A stretch of DNA of 64,000 nucleotides, taken from positions 248,001 through 312,000 of the forward strand of contig CAVWQI010000002.1 in NCBI GenBank assembly GCA_963757185.1, read 5' to 3'. A program made the translations under genes and the position numbers. Positions within the stretch are counted from its first letter, which is position 1; each line of letters opens with the position of its first letter. This DNA comes from JAQBQB01 sp963757185. Its GTDB lineage: Bacteria > Gemmatimonadota > Gemmatimonadetes > Gemmatimonadales > Gemmatimonadaceae. This document shows, piece by piece, positions 38,518-47,162 of the stretch. The notes below the pieces were generated by a model. It ran no database searches. It was given only the letters and a program-made list of their open reading frames with translations, and was not told where the DNA came from.

Positions 38518-39768
38518 TTGAACATCGCCGAGTTGAAACGGAAGTCCGTCCCCGAGCTCCACGAGATGGCGTCATCGTATCTCGTGGACGTCGACGACGG
38601 CCTCCGTAAGCAGGATCTCATCTTCCGCATCGAGCAGAAACTGCTCGAGGTGAACGTCGCGCTCACCGGCGAAGGGGTGCTGGAGATCTTGCCCGAGGGT
38701 TACGGCTTCTTGCGCAGCCCTGACTGGAACTACTTGTACGGCCCCGACGACATCTACGTCTCGCCGTCGCAGATCAAGCGTTTCGACCTGAAGACCGGCG
38801 ACATGGTGTCGGGCCAGGTGCGTCCGCCGAAGGAGTGGGAGCGCTACCTGGCGCTGCTGAAGGTCGAGTCGGTGAACGAGGACCCGCCCGAGGTCGCCAA
38901 GGGGCGGGTCACCTTCGACAACTTGCGGGTGCGCTATCCCGAGGGCCGGCTGCGCCTCGAGACGCAGGACGGCGATGTCAGCATGAGGATCATGGACCTG
39001 ATCGCGCCGATCGGGAAAGGACAGCGCGGGCTGATCGTCTCGCCGCCGCGCGCCGGCAAGACGATCCTGCTCCAGAAGATCGCCAACGCCATCGTCGAGA
39101 ATCACCCCGAGGTGACGCTCATCATGCTCCTCATCGACGAGCGGCCGGAGGAGGTCACCGACACGCTCGCCAGCGTCGACGCGGAAGTGATAGCGTCCAC
39201 CTTCGACGAGGAGGCGACGCGCCACGCGCAGGTCTCCGACATGGTCATCGAGCGGGCGAAGCGGCTCGTCGAGAGCAAGAAGGACGTCGTCATCCTGCTC
39301 GACTCGCTCACTCGGCTCGCGCGCGCGCACAACACGGTGACGCCGCAGTCGGGCAAGATTCTCTCGGGCGGCGTGGACGCGAAGGGTCTCGAGAAACCGA
39401 AGAAGTTCTTCGGCGCGGCGCGCAACATCGAAGGTGGAGGATCGCTCACGATCATAGCCACCGCGCTCATCGAGACAGGCTCGCGCATGGACGAAGTGAT
39501 CTTCGAGGAGTTCAAGGGCACGGGCAACATGGAGCTCGTGCTCAGCCGGAAGATCGCCGAGCGGCGAGTCTACCCCGCGATCGACATCGGCAAGTCGGGG
39601 ACGCGAAAAGAAGAGCTGCTGTTCAGCCAGGAGGAGCTCAACCGCGTGTACCTGCTCCGCAACTTCCTAGCGGACATGCCTGAGGCGGAAGCGATGGAGT
39701 TCCTCCTCAAGCAGATGTCACGCTCGAAGAGCAACAAGGAGTTCTTCCAGCAGATGGCGCAGGGGTGA
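38518..39768 (+). CDS. rho: Transcription termination factor Rho
   Basis: Hexameric RNA-dependent helicase that ends transcripts, 416 residues, with a short N-terminal domain as in E. coli and no Arg/Asn-rich insert. The primary RNA-binding domain contains GVLEILPEGYGFLRSPDWNY and DDIYVSPSQIKRF. Walker A is SPPRAGKTILLQKIA, Walker B is VVILLDSLTRLARAHN, the Q-loop region is FFGAARNIEGGGSLTI and the secondary RNA-binding segment is GTGNMEL. The start codon is TTG (LNIAELKRKSVPEL aligns with MNLTELKNTPVSEL of E. coli Rho); there is no clear Shine-Dalgarno sequence. ruvX follows after 60 bp. Confidence 0.96.
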   Translation: MNIAELKRKSVPELHEMASSYLVDVDDGLRKQDLIFRIEQKLLEVNVALTGEGVLEILPEGYGFLRSPDWNYLYGPDDIYVSPSQIKRFDLKTGDMVSGQVRPPKEWERYLALLKVESVNEDPPEVAKGRVTFDNLRVRYPEGRLRLETQDGDVSMRIMDLIAPIGKGQRGLIVSPPRAGKTILLQKIANAIVENHPEVTLIMLLIDERPEEVTDTLASVDAEVIASTFDEEATRHAQVSDMVIERAKRLVESKKDVVILLDSLTRLARAHNTVTPQSGKILSGGVDAKGLEKPKKFFGAARNIEGGGSLTIIATALIETGSRMDEVIFEEFKGTGNMELVLSRKIAERRVYPAIDIGKSGTRKEELLFSQEELNRVYLLRNFLADMPEAEAMEFLLKQMSRSKSNKEFFQQMAQG

Positions 39769-39828
39769 GCGGGGGCGGAGTGCGGCCTCCGGGGTGCGGG
39801 GAACCACGGCCTCGAGGTCCGGCGAAGC

Positions 39829-40260
39829 ATGCCGAATGAGTTGCGCGGTCGGCTGTTGGCGATCGACTACGGTGAACGCCGCATTGGGCTCGCCATCAGC
39901 GATCCGACGGGAACGATCGCTTCGCCGGCCGGCGCGATCGTCCGGCGCGCCGGAAAGCGCCCACCCGTGGCGGAGATCCTGCGACGAGCGGAAGCACTCG
40001 AGGCGAGAGGATTCGTCGTCGGTTTGCCGCTCGACGGAAACGGCGAGGAGACGCCGCGCTCCCGCGAGGTGAGACTCGTCGCCGACGCCATCGGCGTGCG
40101 CTCGGGCAAGCCGGTCGAGCTCGTGGACGAGCGCTACACGACGGCCACGGCGCTGCGCGCCGTCCGCGAGATGGGCGGATCGACGCGGGGGCGAAAGGCC
40201 GAGGTGGACGCGCTCGCCGCGGCCGTGTTACTGCAACGGGTGCTCGATCGCCCAAACTAG
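39829..40260 (+). CDS. ruvX: YqgF/RuvX family putative pre-16S rRNA nuclease
   Basis: RNase H-fold nuclease; in E. coli YqgF takes part in 16S rRNA 5' maturation. 143 residues, the usual size. Catalytic positions are D in LLAIDYGERRIGLAISD, E in VDERYTTATALRA and D in KAEVDALAAAVLLQ; the G-LPLDGNGEETPRS motif is also present. It ends at the first GGTGGACC unit of the repeat before mltG. Confidence 0.92.
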   Translation: MPNELRGRLLAIDYGERRIGLAISDPTGTIASPAGAIVRRAGKRPPVAEILRRAEALEARGFVVGLPLDGNGEETPRSREVRLVADAIGVRSGKPVELVDERYTTATALRAVREMGGSTRGRKAEVDALAAAVLLQRVLDRPN

Positions 40261-40281
40261 GTGGACCGGTGGACCGGTGGG
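40260..40281. repeat. GGTGGACC repeat, two units plus a degenerate third
   Basis: GGTGGACC at 40260-40267 and 40268-40275, then GGTGGGCA. The first base of the array is the last base of the ruvX TAG stop. Same family as 45363-45410. Confidence 0.8.
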
Positions 40282-40298
40282 CAGGCAACCGATCGAGC

Positions 40299-41331
40299 AT
40301 GCGAATGATTTGTGCGCAGAGCTTAATGCGAAATGTTGCGCTGGCCGCCGCCGCGGCGACTCTCGTCGCTTGCGACGGCGGGCATGGACCCAACGTGCGC
40401 GTGACGATTCCGCCGGGCGCGACGATGCGCGTCGCGGCGGAGTCGCTCTCGCACGCGAACGTGATTTCGTTCGCCCGCGGCTTTCGACTGTATGCGTCGA
40501 TTCGCGGGAACGACCGGGACATTCGCGCCGGTACGTACCTGTTCCACCGCAACGCGAGCTGGGGTTACGTGCTCGACGCGCTGCGAGCCGGCAAAGGGCT
40601 CGTCCACATCGTCACGATCCCCGAAGGTTTTTCGCTCGCCCAGATCGAGTCGTCACTCGAAGACCAAGCTCGGCTCGACTCGCGACTCGATCGTCGCCGC
40701 GGGGCGCGACAGCGGACTGCTACACTCGCTCGACCTTTCGACGCCGACGCTCGAGGGGTACCTCTTTCCCGACACGTACGTCTTCCCGGACGGGACGACG
40801 CCCCGCGCCGCGGTCGTCGCGATGGTGCGCCGGTTCGAGCAAGTATGGAAGCCCGAATGGACCGCCCGCCTCGACACGATTCACCTCTCTCGAAACGACG
40901 TGATCACGCTCGCGTCGCTCGTCGAGAAGGAGGCGCGCGTCCCCGAGGAGCGTCCGGTCATCGCCGCCGTCTATCTCAACCGGCTGCGGGAAGGAGTGTT
41001 GCTACAGGCCGACCCCACGGTCCAGTACGCGCTGGGCAAGCACGTGGCGCGAGTGTTCTATAAGGACCTCGAGGTCGACTCGCCGTACAACACGTACAAG
41101 CACAAGGGTCTCCCGCCGGGCCCGATAGCTTCGCCGGGGAAGCCAAGCATCGAGGCGGCGCTCTACCCGGCAAACGTCCCGTACAAGTACTTCGTGGCCT
41201 TCCCCGACGGGCACCATGAGTTCAGAACGGACCTGGCCGCGCACGAACGCGCGGTCGCGCAGGCGCGCCGAGCATGGGACTCGGTCGACGTCGCCGGTGG
41301 ACGGCGCGGGGATACGCTTCGCCCCAAGTAG
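40299..41331 (+). pseudogene. mltG: MltG endolytic murein transglycosylase, frameshifted by a 7-bp tandem duplication
   Basis: MltG cleaves nascent peptidoglycan in the periplasm. The gene is readable in two frames. The first (from ATG 40299 or 40326) gives an N-terminal hydrophobic segment with a lipobox-like LVAC, the LysM-like part (VRVTIPPGATMRVAAESL) and TIPEGFSLAQIESSLEDQARL. The second carries GYLFPDTYVFPDG, the catalytic-glutamate motif LASLVEKEARVPEERPVIAAVYLNRL and PYNTYKHKGLPPGPIASPG. The break is a perfect duplication of CGACTCG (40676-40682 and 40683-40689). Deleting one copy restores EDQARLDSIVAAGRDSGLL, exactly the expected family sequence, and one 341-residue frame. The catalytic half is intact but out of frame. 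Confidence 0.9.
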
Positions 41332-41418
41332 GATTCATACGACGTTGGTGTAGTGGCGCGGTCCAGTGCGGCACCGTAATTTCGCCGCGAATCCACTCAC
41401 TCGAACGCAGGACGCACG

Positions 41419-42216
41419 ATGCGGGGGTTCACCGCGGTGCCGCGGCATTTGGGTTGCCGCGAGATACGCCTCCTCGCCTGTTGCGTCGGCCTGGTCGCCG
41501 TCGGGGCTGGGGCACAGCCGGGCGCGGCCCAGACCGGTATCCTGCGAGGGGTCGTCGTGGACTCGGCCGACGGCGCACTCATCGAGAACGCCGACATCCT
41601 GGCTGCATCGATCAGACAGGTCGCGCGCACGAACGCCAAGGGACAGTTCACGTTGAGCAAGGTTCCAAAGGGCGAGCTGGCGATCACGGTTCGGCGGCTC
41701 GGGTATCAACCGCAGGAACAGACCGTCGTTCTCTCCGGCGGCGAACATGATTCCGTGAAGGTCGTGCTCGTCGCGCAGCCGGCGGTGTTGGAGGCCGTCG
41801 CCGTCGACGCAAGCGAGCGACATCGGCGCCAAGGCATCGAGGACTTCTACGTACGGCGAACGCAAGGGATCGGCACATACATCACGCGGCAGCAGCTCGA
41901 GCAGTTGCGCGGCACGCAGCCGACTGACGCGCTCCGCACCGTGCCCGGCATCCAGCTAATCCGAACGCGTAACGGCGACAACGCGGTGCGCTTCACCGGC
42001 ACGTCGTCGATCAACCACCGCGACTGCCCGCCGAGCCTGTGGCTCGACGGCCAACGCGTCACGAACATGGAGCTCGACCAAATTCCGGCGAGCAACATCG
42101 AGGGGATCGAACTGTACCGCGGCGCGTCCACGACCCCCGCGCAGTTCTGGCAGGGGAACACACAAAACACGTTTTGCGGAACGATCGTCGTTTGGAGTCG
42201 TCTCCCCGGCACGTGA
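41419..42216 (+). CDS. Barrel-less carboxypeptidase-regulatory + TonB-plug-like exported protein
   Basis: 265 residues, signal peptide ending GAGAQ or GAAQ. Residues 40-115 are a carboxypeptidase-regulatory-like beta-sandwich (GILRGVVVDSADGALIENAD, RRLGYQPQEQ). Residues 150-260 resemble a TonB receptor plug: ITRQQLEQLRGTQPTDALRT, LWLDGQRV, IPASNIEGIELYRG. The protein stops where a barrel would begin, so it cannot be a transporter. Two cysteines, C203 (DCPPSLWLDG) and C253 (NTFCGTIVVW), flank the plug end and probably form a disulfide. AGGA lies 8-9 bp before the ATG. Its stop overlaps the next GTG by 4 bp (GTGA), so it is translationally coupled to the TMTC-like gene. Confidence 0.8.
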   Translation: MRGFTAVPRHLGCREIRLLACCVGLVAVGAGAQPGAAQTGILRGVVVDSADGALIENADILAASIRQVARTNAKGQFTLSKVPKGELAITVRRLGYQPQEQTVVLSGGEHDSVKVVLVAQPAVLEAVAVDASERHRRQGIEDFYVRRTQGIGTYITRQQLEQLRGTQPTDALRTVPGIQLIRTRNGDNAVRFTGTSSINHRDCPPSLWLDGQRVTNMELDQIPASNIEGIELYRGASTTPAQFWQGNTQNTFCGTIVVWSRLPGT

Positions 42217-44060
42217 AGTCGGCGGGGTCGGCGGCGCGCGCGTCGTGGGTGATTCCCCTCGCGATCGCTGCCGCCGCGTTTGTCGCGTTCCTGCCCGCTC
42301 TCGACAACGGGTTCGTGAGCTTCGACGACGACAAGAATTTCCTCGACAACCCAAACTTTCGCGGGCTGGGTCCGGCCCAGCTCCACTGGATGTGGACGAC
42401 GTTCCACATGGGGCACTACGTCCCGCTGTCGTGGATGACGCTCGGCCTCGACTACACGCTGTGGGGAATGAATCCGCTCGGATACCACCTGACGAGCCTT
42501 CTGCTCCACGCAGCGAACGCGGTGCTGGTCTATGCCATCGCGCGCCGGCTCCTTCGCGCTAGCGGCTGGAATCGCCTCGACGGGCGCGACGACCTCGTCA
42601 CCCTCGGGGCGGCGACGGCCGCACTCTTGTTCGCGCTCCATCCGTTGCGCGTGGAGTCCGTGGCGTGGGCGACCGAGCGGCGCGACGTGCTGTCGGCGTT
42701 CTTCGCGATGTCCAGCATCCTCGTGTATCTGCGCGCCGTCGAGGGGCCGCGAACGACGGCCAGATACTGGAGTGCCGTGGCGCTGTTCGCGTGCGCGCTT
42801 CTCTCCAAGGCCACGACGATGACCGTGCCCGCCGTATTGGCGATCTTGAACGTGTATCCGCTCGAGCGACTCGGTGGGTCCGCTGGCTGGTGGACCGACG
42901 GTGCGCGCCGAGTCTACCGGGAACTGATTCCGTTCGCCGTGTTGTCCGCCGGCGCCGCGGCCCTCTCGATCGTCGCGCTGCATCCGCCGGGCCAGTTGGG
43001 CTTTGGGCAGAAGCTGGCCGTGTCGGCGTACAGTCTCGCATTCTATTCCTGGAAGACGATCGTCCCAACCGGCCTCGCGCCGCTGTACGAGATGCCGCAG
43101 CACGTCGACCCGACGGCGCTTCGGTTCCTGGCCAGCTACGCGGTGGTGCTGGGTCTAGCCGCGGCCGCGTGGCTGGCGCGCCGACGCGCACCCGCTGTAA
43201 CGGCGGCGATCGCGGCGTTCGTCGTCGTGTCACTGCCCATGCTCGGCGTCGTGCAGAACGGACCGCAGATCGCGGCCGACCGATACACGTACCACGCGGC
43301 GCCGGCGCTCGCGATACTCGGCGCGACGGCGTTTCTGATGCTGCCGCGCCCGCGCGCGTTGATCTCGGTCTTCGGACTCGTGGTGGTTTGGGGAATCCTC
43401 GCCACACTCACCTGGAGACAGACAGAATTCTGGCGCGGACCGGAGACGCTCTGGTCCCGCGTTCTCGAGGTGGACAGCGCGTCGCCCATCGCGCAGAGCG
43501 CGATGGCGAACGTGCGATACAAGCAGAATCGCGTAGACGAAGGAATAGCGTTCAGCGAGCGGGCCGTCGCGTTGGCGCCGGGCTACGCCGAGGCCTACAA
43601 CGGACTGGGCGTTGGGTTTGCGCGCGTGAACCGAACCCCGGAAGCGATCAAGGAATACCAGCAAGCTCTCGCGCTGAAGCCGGGATACGACGAAGCGGAG
43701 AACAATCTGGGCATCGCGTTGGCGAGCATCGGCCTCGCCGACAGCGCGATCGTCCACTATCGCCGAGCGCTCGAGAGGAATCCGGACAACGCGAGCGCGG
43801 ACATCAACTGGGGGAACGCGCTGGTGCGCCTCAATCGCCCGGCCGACGCGATCCCGCACTACGAGCGCGCGCTGGCATTGCAGCCGGCGAGCGCCGACGC
43901 CCATGTGAATTGGGGCGTGGCTCTGGCGCGCGAATCCCGATACGCGGACGCCGTCCAGCACTTTCGTGCGGCGCTGGCGATCGATCCCGGCAACGCCGAG
44001 GCCGCGGCCTACCTGGAGCGCGCGACGCGGCTCATGCAGAGCGGGCCTCCTCGCACGTGA
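42213..44060 (+). CDS. TMTC-like multi-pass membrane protein with C-terminal TPR repeats
   Basis: 615 residues. The N-terminal part (about 1-410) has roughly nine hydrophobic segments and resembles bacterial homologues of TMTC O-mannosyltransferases (GT-C fold): an early luminal acidic motif FVSFDDDKNFLDNPNF, then MGHYVPLSWMTLGLDYTLWG and LFALHPLRVESVAWATERRDV. From about residue 430 there are at least five TPR units (AYNGLGVGFARVNRTPEAIK, AENNLGIALASIGLADSAI, ADINWGNALVRLNRPADAI, AHVNWGVALARESRYADAV). Start: GTG at 42213 overlapping the previous stop; longer frames run back through the plug gene. Protein O-glycosylation is possible but unproven; the acceptor is unknown. Confidence 0.8.
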   Translation: MKSAGSAARASWVIPLAIAAAAFVAFLPALDNGFVSFDDDKNFLDNPNFRGLGPAQLHWMWTTFHMGHYVPLSWMTLGLDYTLWGMNPLGYHLTSLLLHAANAVLVYAIARRLLRASGWNRLDGRDDLVTLGAATAALLFALHPLRVESVAWATERRDVLSAFFAMSSILVYLRAVEGPRTTARYWSAVALFACALLSKATTMTVPAVLAILNVYPLERLGGSAGWWTDGARRVYRELIPFAVLSAGAAALSIVALHPPGQLGFGQKLAVSAYSLAFYSWKTIVPTGLAPLYEMPQHVDPTALRFLASYAVVLGLAAAAWLARRRAPAVTAAIAAFVVVSLPMLGVVQNGPQIAADRYTYHAAPALAILGATAFLMLPRPRALISVFGLVVVWGILATLTWRQTEFWRGPETLWSRVLEVDSASPIAQSAMANVRYKQNRVDEGIAFSERAVALAPGYAEAYNGLGVGFARVNRTPEAIKEYQQALALKPGYDEAENNLGIALASIGLADSAIVHYRRALERNPDNASADINWGNALVRLNRPADAIPHYERALALQPASADAHVNWGVALARESRYADAVQHFRAALAIDPGNAEAAAYLERATRLMQSGPPRT

Positions 44061-44275
44061 ACCTGCAACCGCAACTACAACTGCAACTACAACTACAACT
44101 ACTTGACGCAGAGACGCAGAGACGCAGAGACGCCGAGGTGACGGCGAAAGAACTTTGGTGGGACGGCCTCGGGGTGCCACACGTGGCTCCCCGAGGTCGT
44201 TCCCAAAAAGCCTCTTCGCCGTTACCTCGGCGTCTTTGCGTCTTTGCGTTGAGTAGTTGCTGTTGCAGTTTCGGA
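44061..44275. repeat. About 215-bp palindromic element built from short tandem words
   Basis: Left arm: CAACTA/CAACTG hexamers (44063-44098), three GACGCAGA-type units (44104-44130) and GCCGAGGTGACGGCGAA. Right arm (about 44211-44275) is their reverse complement: TTCGCCGTTACCTCGGCG, TCTTTGCGTCTTTGCGTT, GAGTAGTTGCTGTTGCAG. The centre is also palindromic (CCTCGGGGTGCCAC and GTGGCTCCCCGAGG). The whole element can fold into one long interrupted hairpin. It occupies most of the 304-bp gap before the next gene. Confidence 0.85.
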
Positions 44276-44364
44276 TGGCGGCCGAGCCGTAAACGTCGGA
44301 CTGCCACGAGCCGTACTAGAATTAGAGAGTTGGGCTATCCTGATCCTGACGAACGGAGGACCGC

Positions 44365-45360
44365 ATGTATCGTCGCGGACTGGTGTACGTGCTCCTTTCG
44401 AGCCTCGTGAGCGGATTTCTCGGGACCGAGCCGGCGAACGCACAGCAGCCGGCGCCGAAACCCGCCGGCCCGAAGACGCTGGTCGGGATCGTGACCGACA
44501 CGGTCGGCAATCCCATCGACAGCGTCGAACTCGTGATTTCGGCGCTCAAGCGCCAAACGATGAGCAAGTCGGACGGCACCTTCCGGTTCGACGACATCAA
44601 GCCCGGACCGTACCAGGTCCTCGCTCGGCGGCTGGGCTACTACCCGCAGGTTCAATCGACGACGGTCGACGACAAAGGCGGTGTCGTGTCGTTCTCCATC
44701 CTGCCGGGGATTCGCGCGCTGCCGCCGGTCGTCACGTCCGTCGCACGTGGTGGATTGAGCGGAGTGATCGGAGATACCGCGTACAACATCGTCGGCGAGG
44801 CGCAGGTGGCGGTGATCGCCAGCGACCACCGGACGCTGAGCGACTCGTTGGGCCGGTTCTATCTCGACCTCAAGCCGGGGAAGTACATGGTCAGCGTCTC
44901 GCGCCCCGGCTACCGCACGCGTCTCGTGAGCGTGACGGTCCCCAGCGACAGCGGGCGCCGCATGACGGTTTGGCTCACGCCCACCAACGTCGGCCAGAAC
45001 AATCGCGACGCGATGGCGTTCGACGCGCTCGCCGCGCGCCTCGCGCGGCGCAACCCCGTGTGGTCGAACATCTACACGCGTGAGGACATCAACAAGACAG
45101 GCATCGAAGAGGGCGCCCAGCTCGCCCGGCTCGGCGCGAACAAGAACATGGACGACACGTGCTCCGCGATCATCGACGGTGGACCGCGGCGACTCCCGCT
45201 CTGGGCGATCGAGACGGCGGACATCGAGGCGATGGAGACGTACACCACACCGCCGCCCCGCCGCACGATCACGAGCATCAACCGGAACGCGCCGATCCGC
45301 ACGCAAGCGCAGGGGACGAACGTGTGCGGCGCGACGGTTTTTGTTTGGCTGAGGAAGTAG
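44365..45360 (+). CDS. Barrel-less carboxypeptidase-regulatory + plug-like exported protein, second type
   Basis: 331 residues, signal peptide ending ANAQQ. Two carboxypeptidase-regulatory-like domains (about 40-120: LVGIVTDTVGNPIDSVEL, ARRLGYYPQ; and about 145-215: GEAQVAVIASDHRTLSDSLG, VSRPGYRTRLV) precede a plug-like end (CSAIIDGGPRRLPLWAIETADIEAME, NVCGATVFVWLRK). As in the protein at 41419, there is no barrel and there is a Cys pair (C266, C321) with the same CG-x-x-V-x-W ending. GGAGG 6 bp before the ATG is one of the best ribosome sites here. It ends 2 bp before the six-unit GGTGGACC array. Confidence 0.78.
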   Translation: MYRRGLVYVLLSSLVSGFLGTEPANAQQPAPKPAGPKTLVGIVTDTVGNPIDSVELVISALKRQTMSKSDGTFRFDDIKPGPYQVLARRLGYYPQVQSTTVDDKGGVVSFSILPGIRALPPVVTSVARGGLSGVIGDTAYNIVGEAQVAVIASDHRTLSDSLGRFYLDLKPGKYMVSVSRPGYRTRLVSVTVPSDSGRRMTVWLTPTNVGQNNRDAMAFDALAARLARRNPVWSNIYTREDINKTGIEEGAQLARLGANKNMDDTCSAIIDGGPRRLPLWAIETADIEAMETYTTPPPRRTITSINRNAPIRTQAQGTNVCGATVFVWLRK

Positions 45361-45362
45361 GT

Positions 45363-45410
45363 GGTGGACCGGTGGACCGGTGGACCGGTGGACCGGTGGA
45401 CCGGTGGACC
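45363..45410. repeat. Six tandem GGTGGACC units
   Basis: Six perfect 8-bp units. The array fills the gap between two convergent reading frames (stops at 45360 and 45413). Each unit junction makes the palindrome ACCGGT. Confidence 0.95.
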
Positions 45411-45412
45411 GT

Positions 45413-46186
45413 CTACCGCTTAACGACGATTTCCTTGGCTCCAACCGGAACAGCCGTTCTCGTCTCGCCACCGCCGGGCCAGCGGACCCAGACCTCGGTT
45501 GGCGTGCCGGAGAGACCAAATACCTGAGTCGCTCCGTTCTGCGACCAGTAACCCGAACCCGTCTGGATCTCGCGGACCGGTCCCATGCGATCGCCGTAGA
45601 CGACGCGCACCTGCGCGCCGACGGCGTCGGGATTGGACGCCGGGCCGACGACGCGAACGCGGAGGCCCGGTTTCGCGCCGCGGTTGTGGAAGAGCCGTGT
45701 CGTCGAGCCGTTCTGTGAGACGACCAGATCGAGTCGGCCGTCGTGGTCGAAATCGGCGTACGCCGCGCCGCGCTGGTCGCCGTAGACCTCGATGCCGGAG
45801 AGCGCGCCTGACATCGGCGTGAGTCCGCCCTTGCCGTCGCCTTTGAGCAAGAGACCGCGGCCGTTGTCGTAGCGCGGAAGGCCGACCGCGGTCGGGAAGA
45901 AGTTCTGGCTCAGGAAGACGTCCTCGTTGCCGTCGCCGTCGAAGTCGGCGATGCCCGCGTACGACGCGGGAGCCAGCTGCGCTTCCATCGGCAGCGGGTG
46001 CGCCTCGAAGTGGTCGCCGCGGTTGAGGAACACCATGTTGTCGAGCGTCGCCGCCGATCGGCGCTGCACGTCCTCGATGTGCGGCCCGAGCACCTGGTCG
46101 AGCGTCGCGTCGGCGTAGGCGCCGAACGTCGAGATGCGCGTCGCCAGATCCGGCATCACGCTTCTCACACGCGCGTAGCTGTTCAA
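45413..46186 (-). pseudogene. CRTAC1/FG-GAP protein, C-terminal fragment
   Basis: Last third of the broken FG-GAP gene: NSYARVRSVMPDLATRISTF, then FG-GAP units (GIADFDGDGNEDVFLSQNFF, AAYADFDHDGRLDLVVSQNG) and a second UnbV-like domain (VVGPASNPDAVGAQVRVVYG, VWVRWPGGG). It continues the fragment upstream (46187-47162) after a +1 shift: a single extra base in AAGGGG near 46197-46203 would explain it. The frame is open above 46186 up to the break (RGLAPLNSYARV), so the natural join is at about 46200. Confidence 0.8.
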
Positions 46187-47162
46187 CGGCGCCAGACCCC
46201 TTGAGACGGGGATCGTTCTTGGCGATCACCATCTCCACTTCGGCGTTGGGCGCGAAGCGGCCGTAGACCATCACCAGCGGATCGGCGGTGTCGGCCTTGG
46301 CGGGCACGTTGCGCCCCCAGCTCGTCGCCACGATATCGAGCTTACCGTCGCCGTCCAGATCGCCGACGGCGATGCCGATCCAACGGCTCGTCCACTTGTT
46401 GAAGCCCCACGAATCCGGCGCCGGCACGAAGCTGCCGTTCCGATTCAGCAGGATGAGAATCGATCCCCACTCCCGCGCGAGCACGAGATCGGGATGCCCG
46501 TCGCCGTCGATGTCGGCGAACATCGCGGCGGAAACCATGCCGACGTCCTTGAGCATCCGCGTGTTCGCCGTGTCGAGGACGTACGTGCCGCGAATGTTTC
46601 GATAGAGCTCGGACGACGCCGGCAGCGGATACCGCCCGGGAAGCGCGCGTCCGCCGATGAACAGGTCGAGCGTGCCGTCTCCATCATAGTCCGCGACGGC
46701 CATCGGCCCGGTCGACGAAGGCTGCGACGGCACCACCGTCGTCGCCGCCGAGGCGACGCCCTGTGGGCCGGCGTTCACCTGCAACGCCGCGGGCACGTCC
46801 TTCCCTTCCCAATTCGACAGGCCGATCAGCACGCTGTTCGTGCCGTTCCCCGCCGCGCCGAGGACGGTCGTGAAGTCCGCCGGCGCGATGGGACCCTGCG
46901 ACGGTTTCGGAACGAGCCGGCCGTGCTCGTTGTGGAACACGCCCAGCCGCCCGCCGTTTCCGGCGCCGATGAGCAAGTCCTCATACCCGTCGCGGTCGTA
47001 GTCAAACCATGCGACGCCCGGTCCGAGCTGCGAGAGCGAGTTCGGGAGCAGGAACTGCCGCTCCCAGTCGTCGAACCACGGGTCGACGTGCGTGTGCCCG
47101 CCGAGCTGCGCCGTCGCGTCCGTGAAGAGAGTGGAATCGTCGTTTCCGGTCCACCGGTCCAC
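46187..47162 (-). pseudogene. CRTAC1/FG-GAP protein, middle fragment
   Basis: Reads STLFTDATAQLGGHTHVDPW, FDDWERQFLLPNSLSQLGPG, AVADYDGDGTLDLFIGGRALPG, FADIDGDGHPDLVLAREWG and VGDLDGDGKLDIVATSWGRN, ending in frame at ...AKNDPRLKG before the 46197 break; past that the frame runs on as unrelated Arg-rich sequence to 45420. These blocks are the usual second half of ~1100-residue FG-GAP/UnbV proteins. The only in-frame start, GTG 47162, lies inside the repeat array and lacks a ribosome site and a signal peptide, so it is not an independent gene. Confidence 0.8.

Noticed and set aside
40269..40298. Upstream GTG start for mltG
   Set aside because: Lies inside the GGTGGACC repeat and would precede the hydrophobic segment by many polar residues.
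45363..45410. CRISPR-like array
   Set aside because: Eight-base units with no spacers; it is a simple tandem repeat.
46190..46210. Programmed ribosomal frameshift in the FG-GAP gene
   Set aside because: AAGGGG is not a known slippery site for a +1 shift and there is no stimulatory structure I can see; an indel is simpler.
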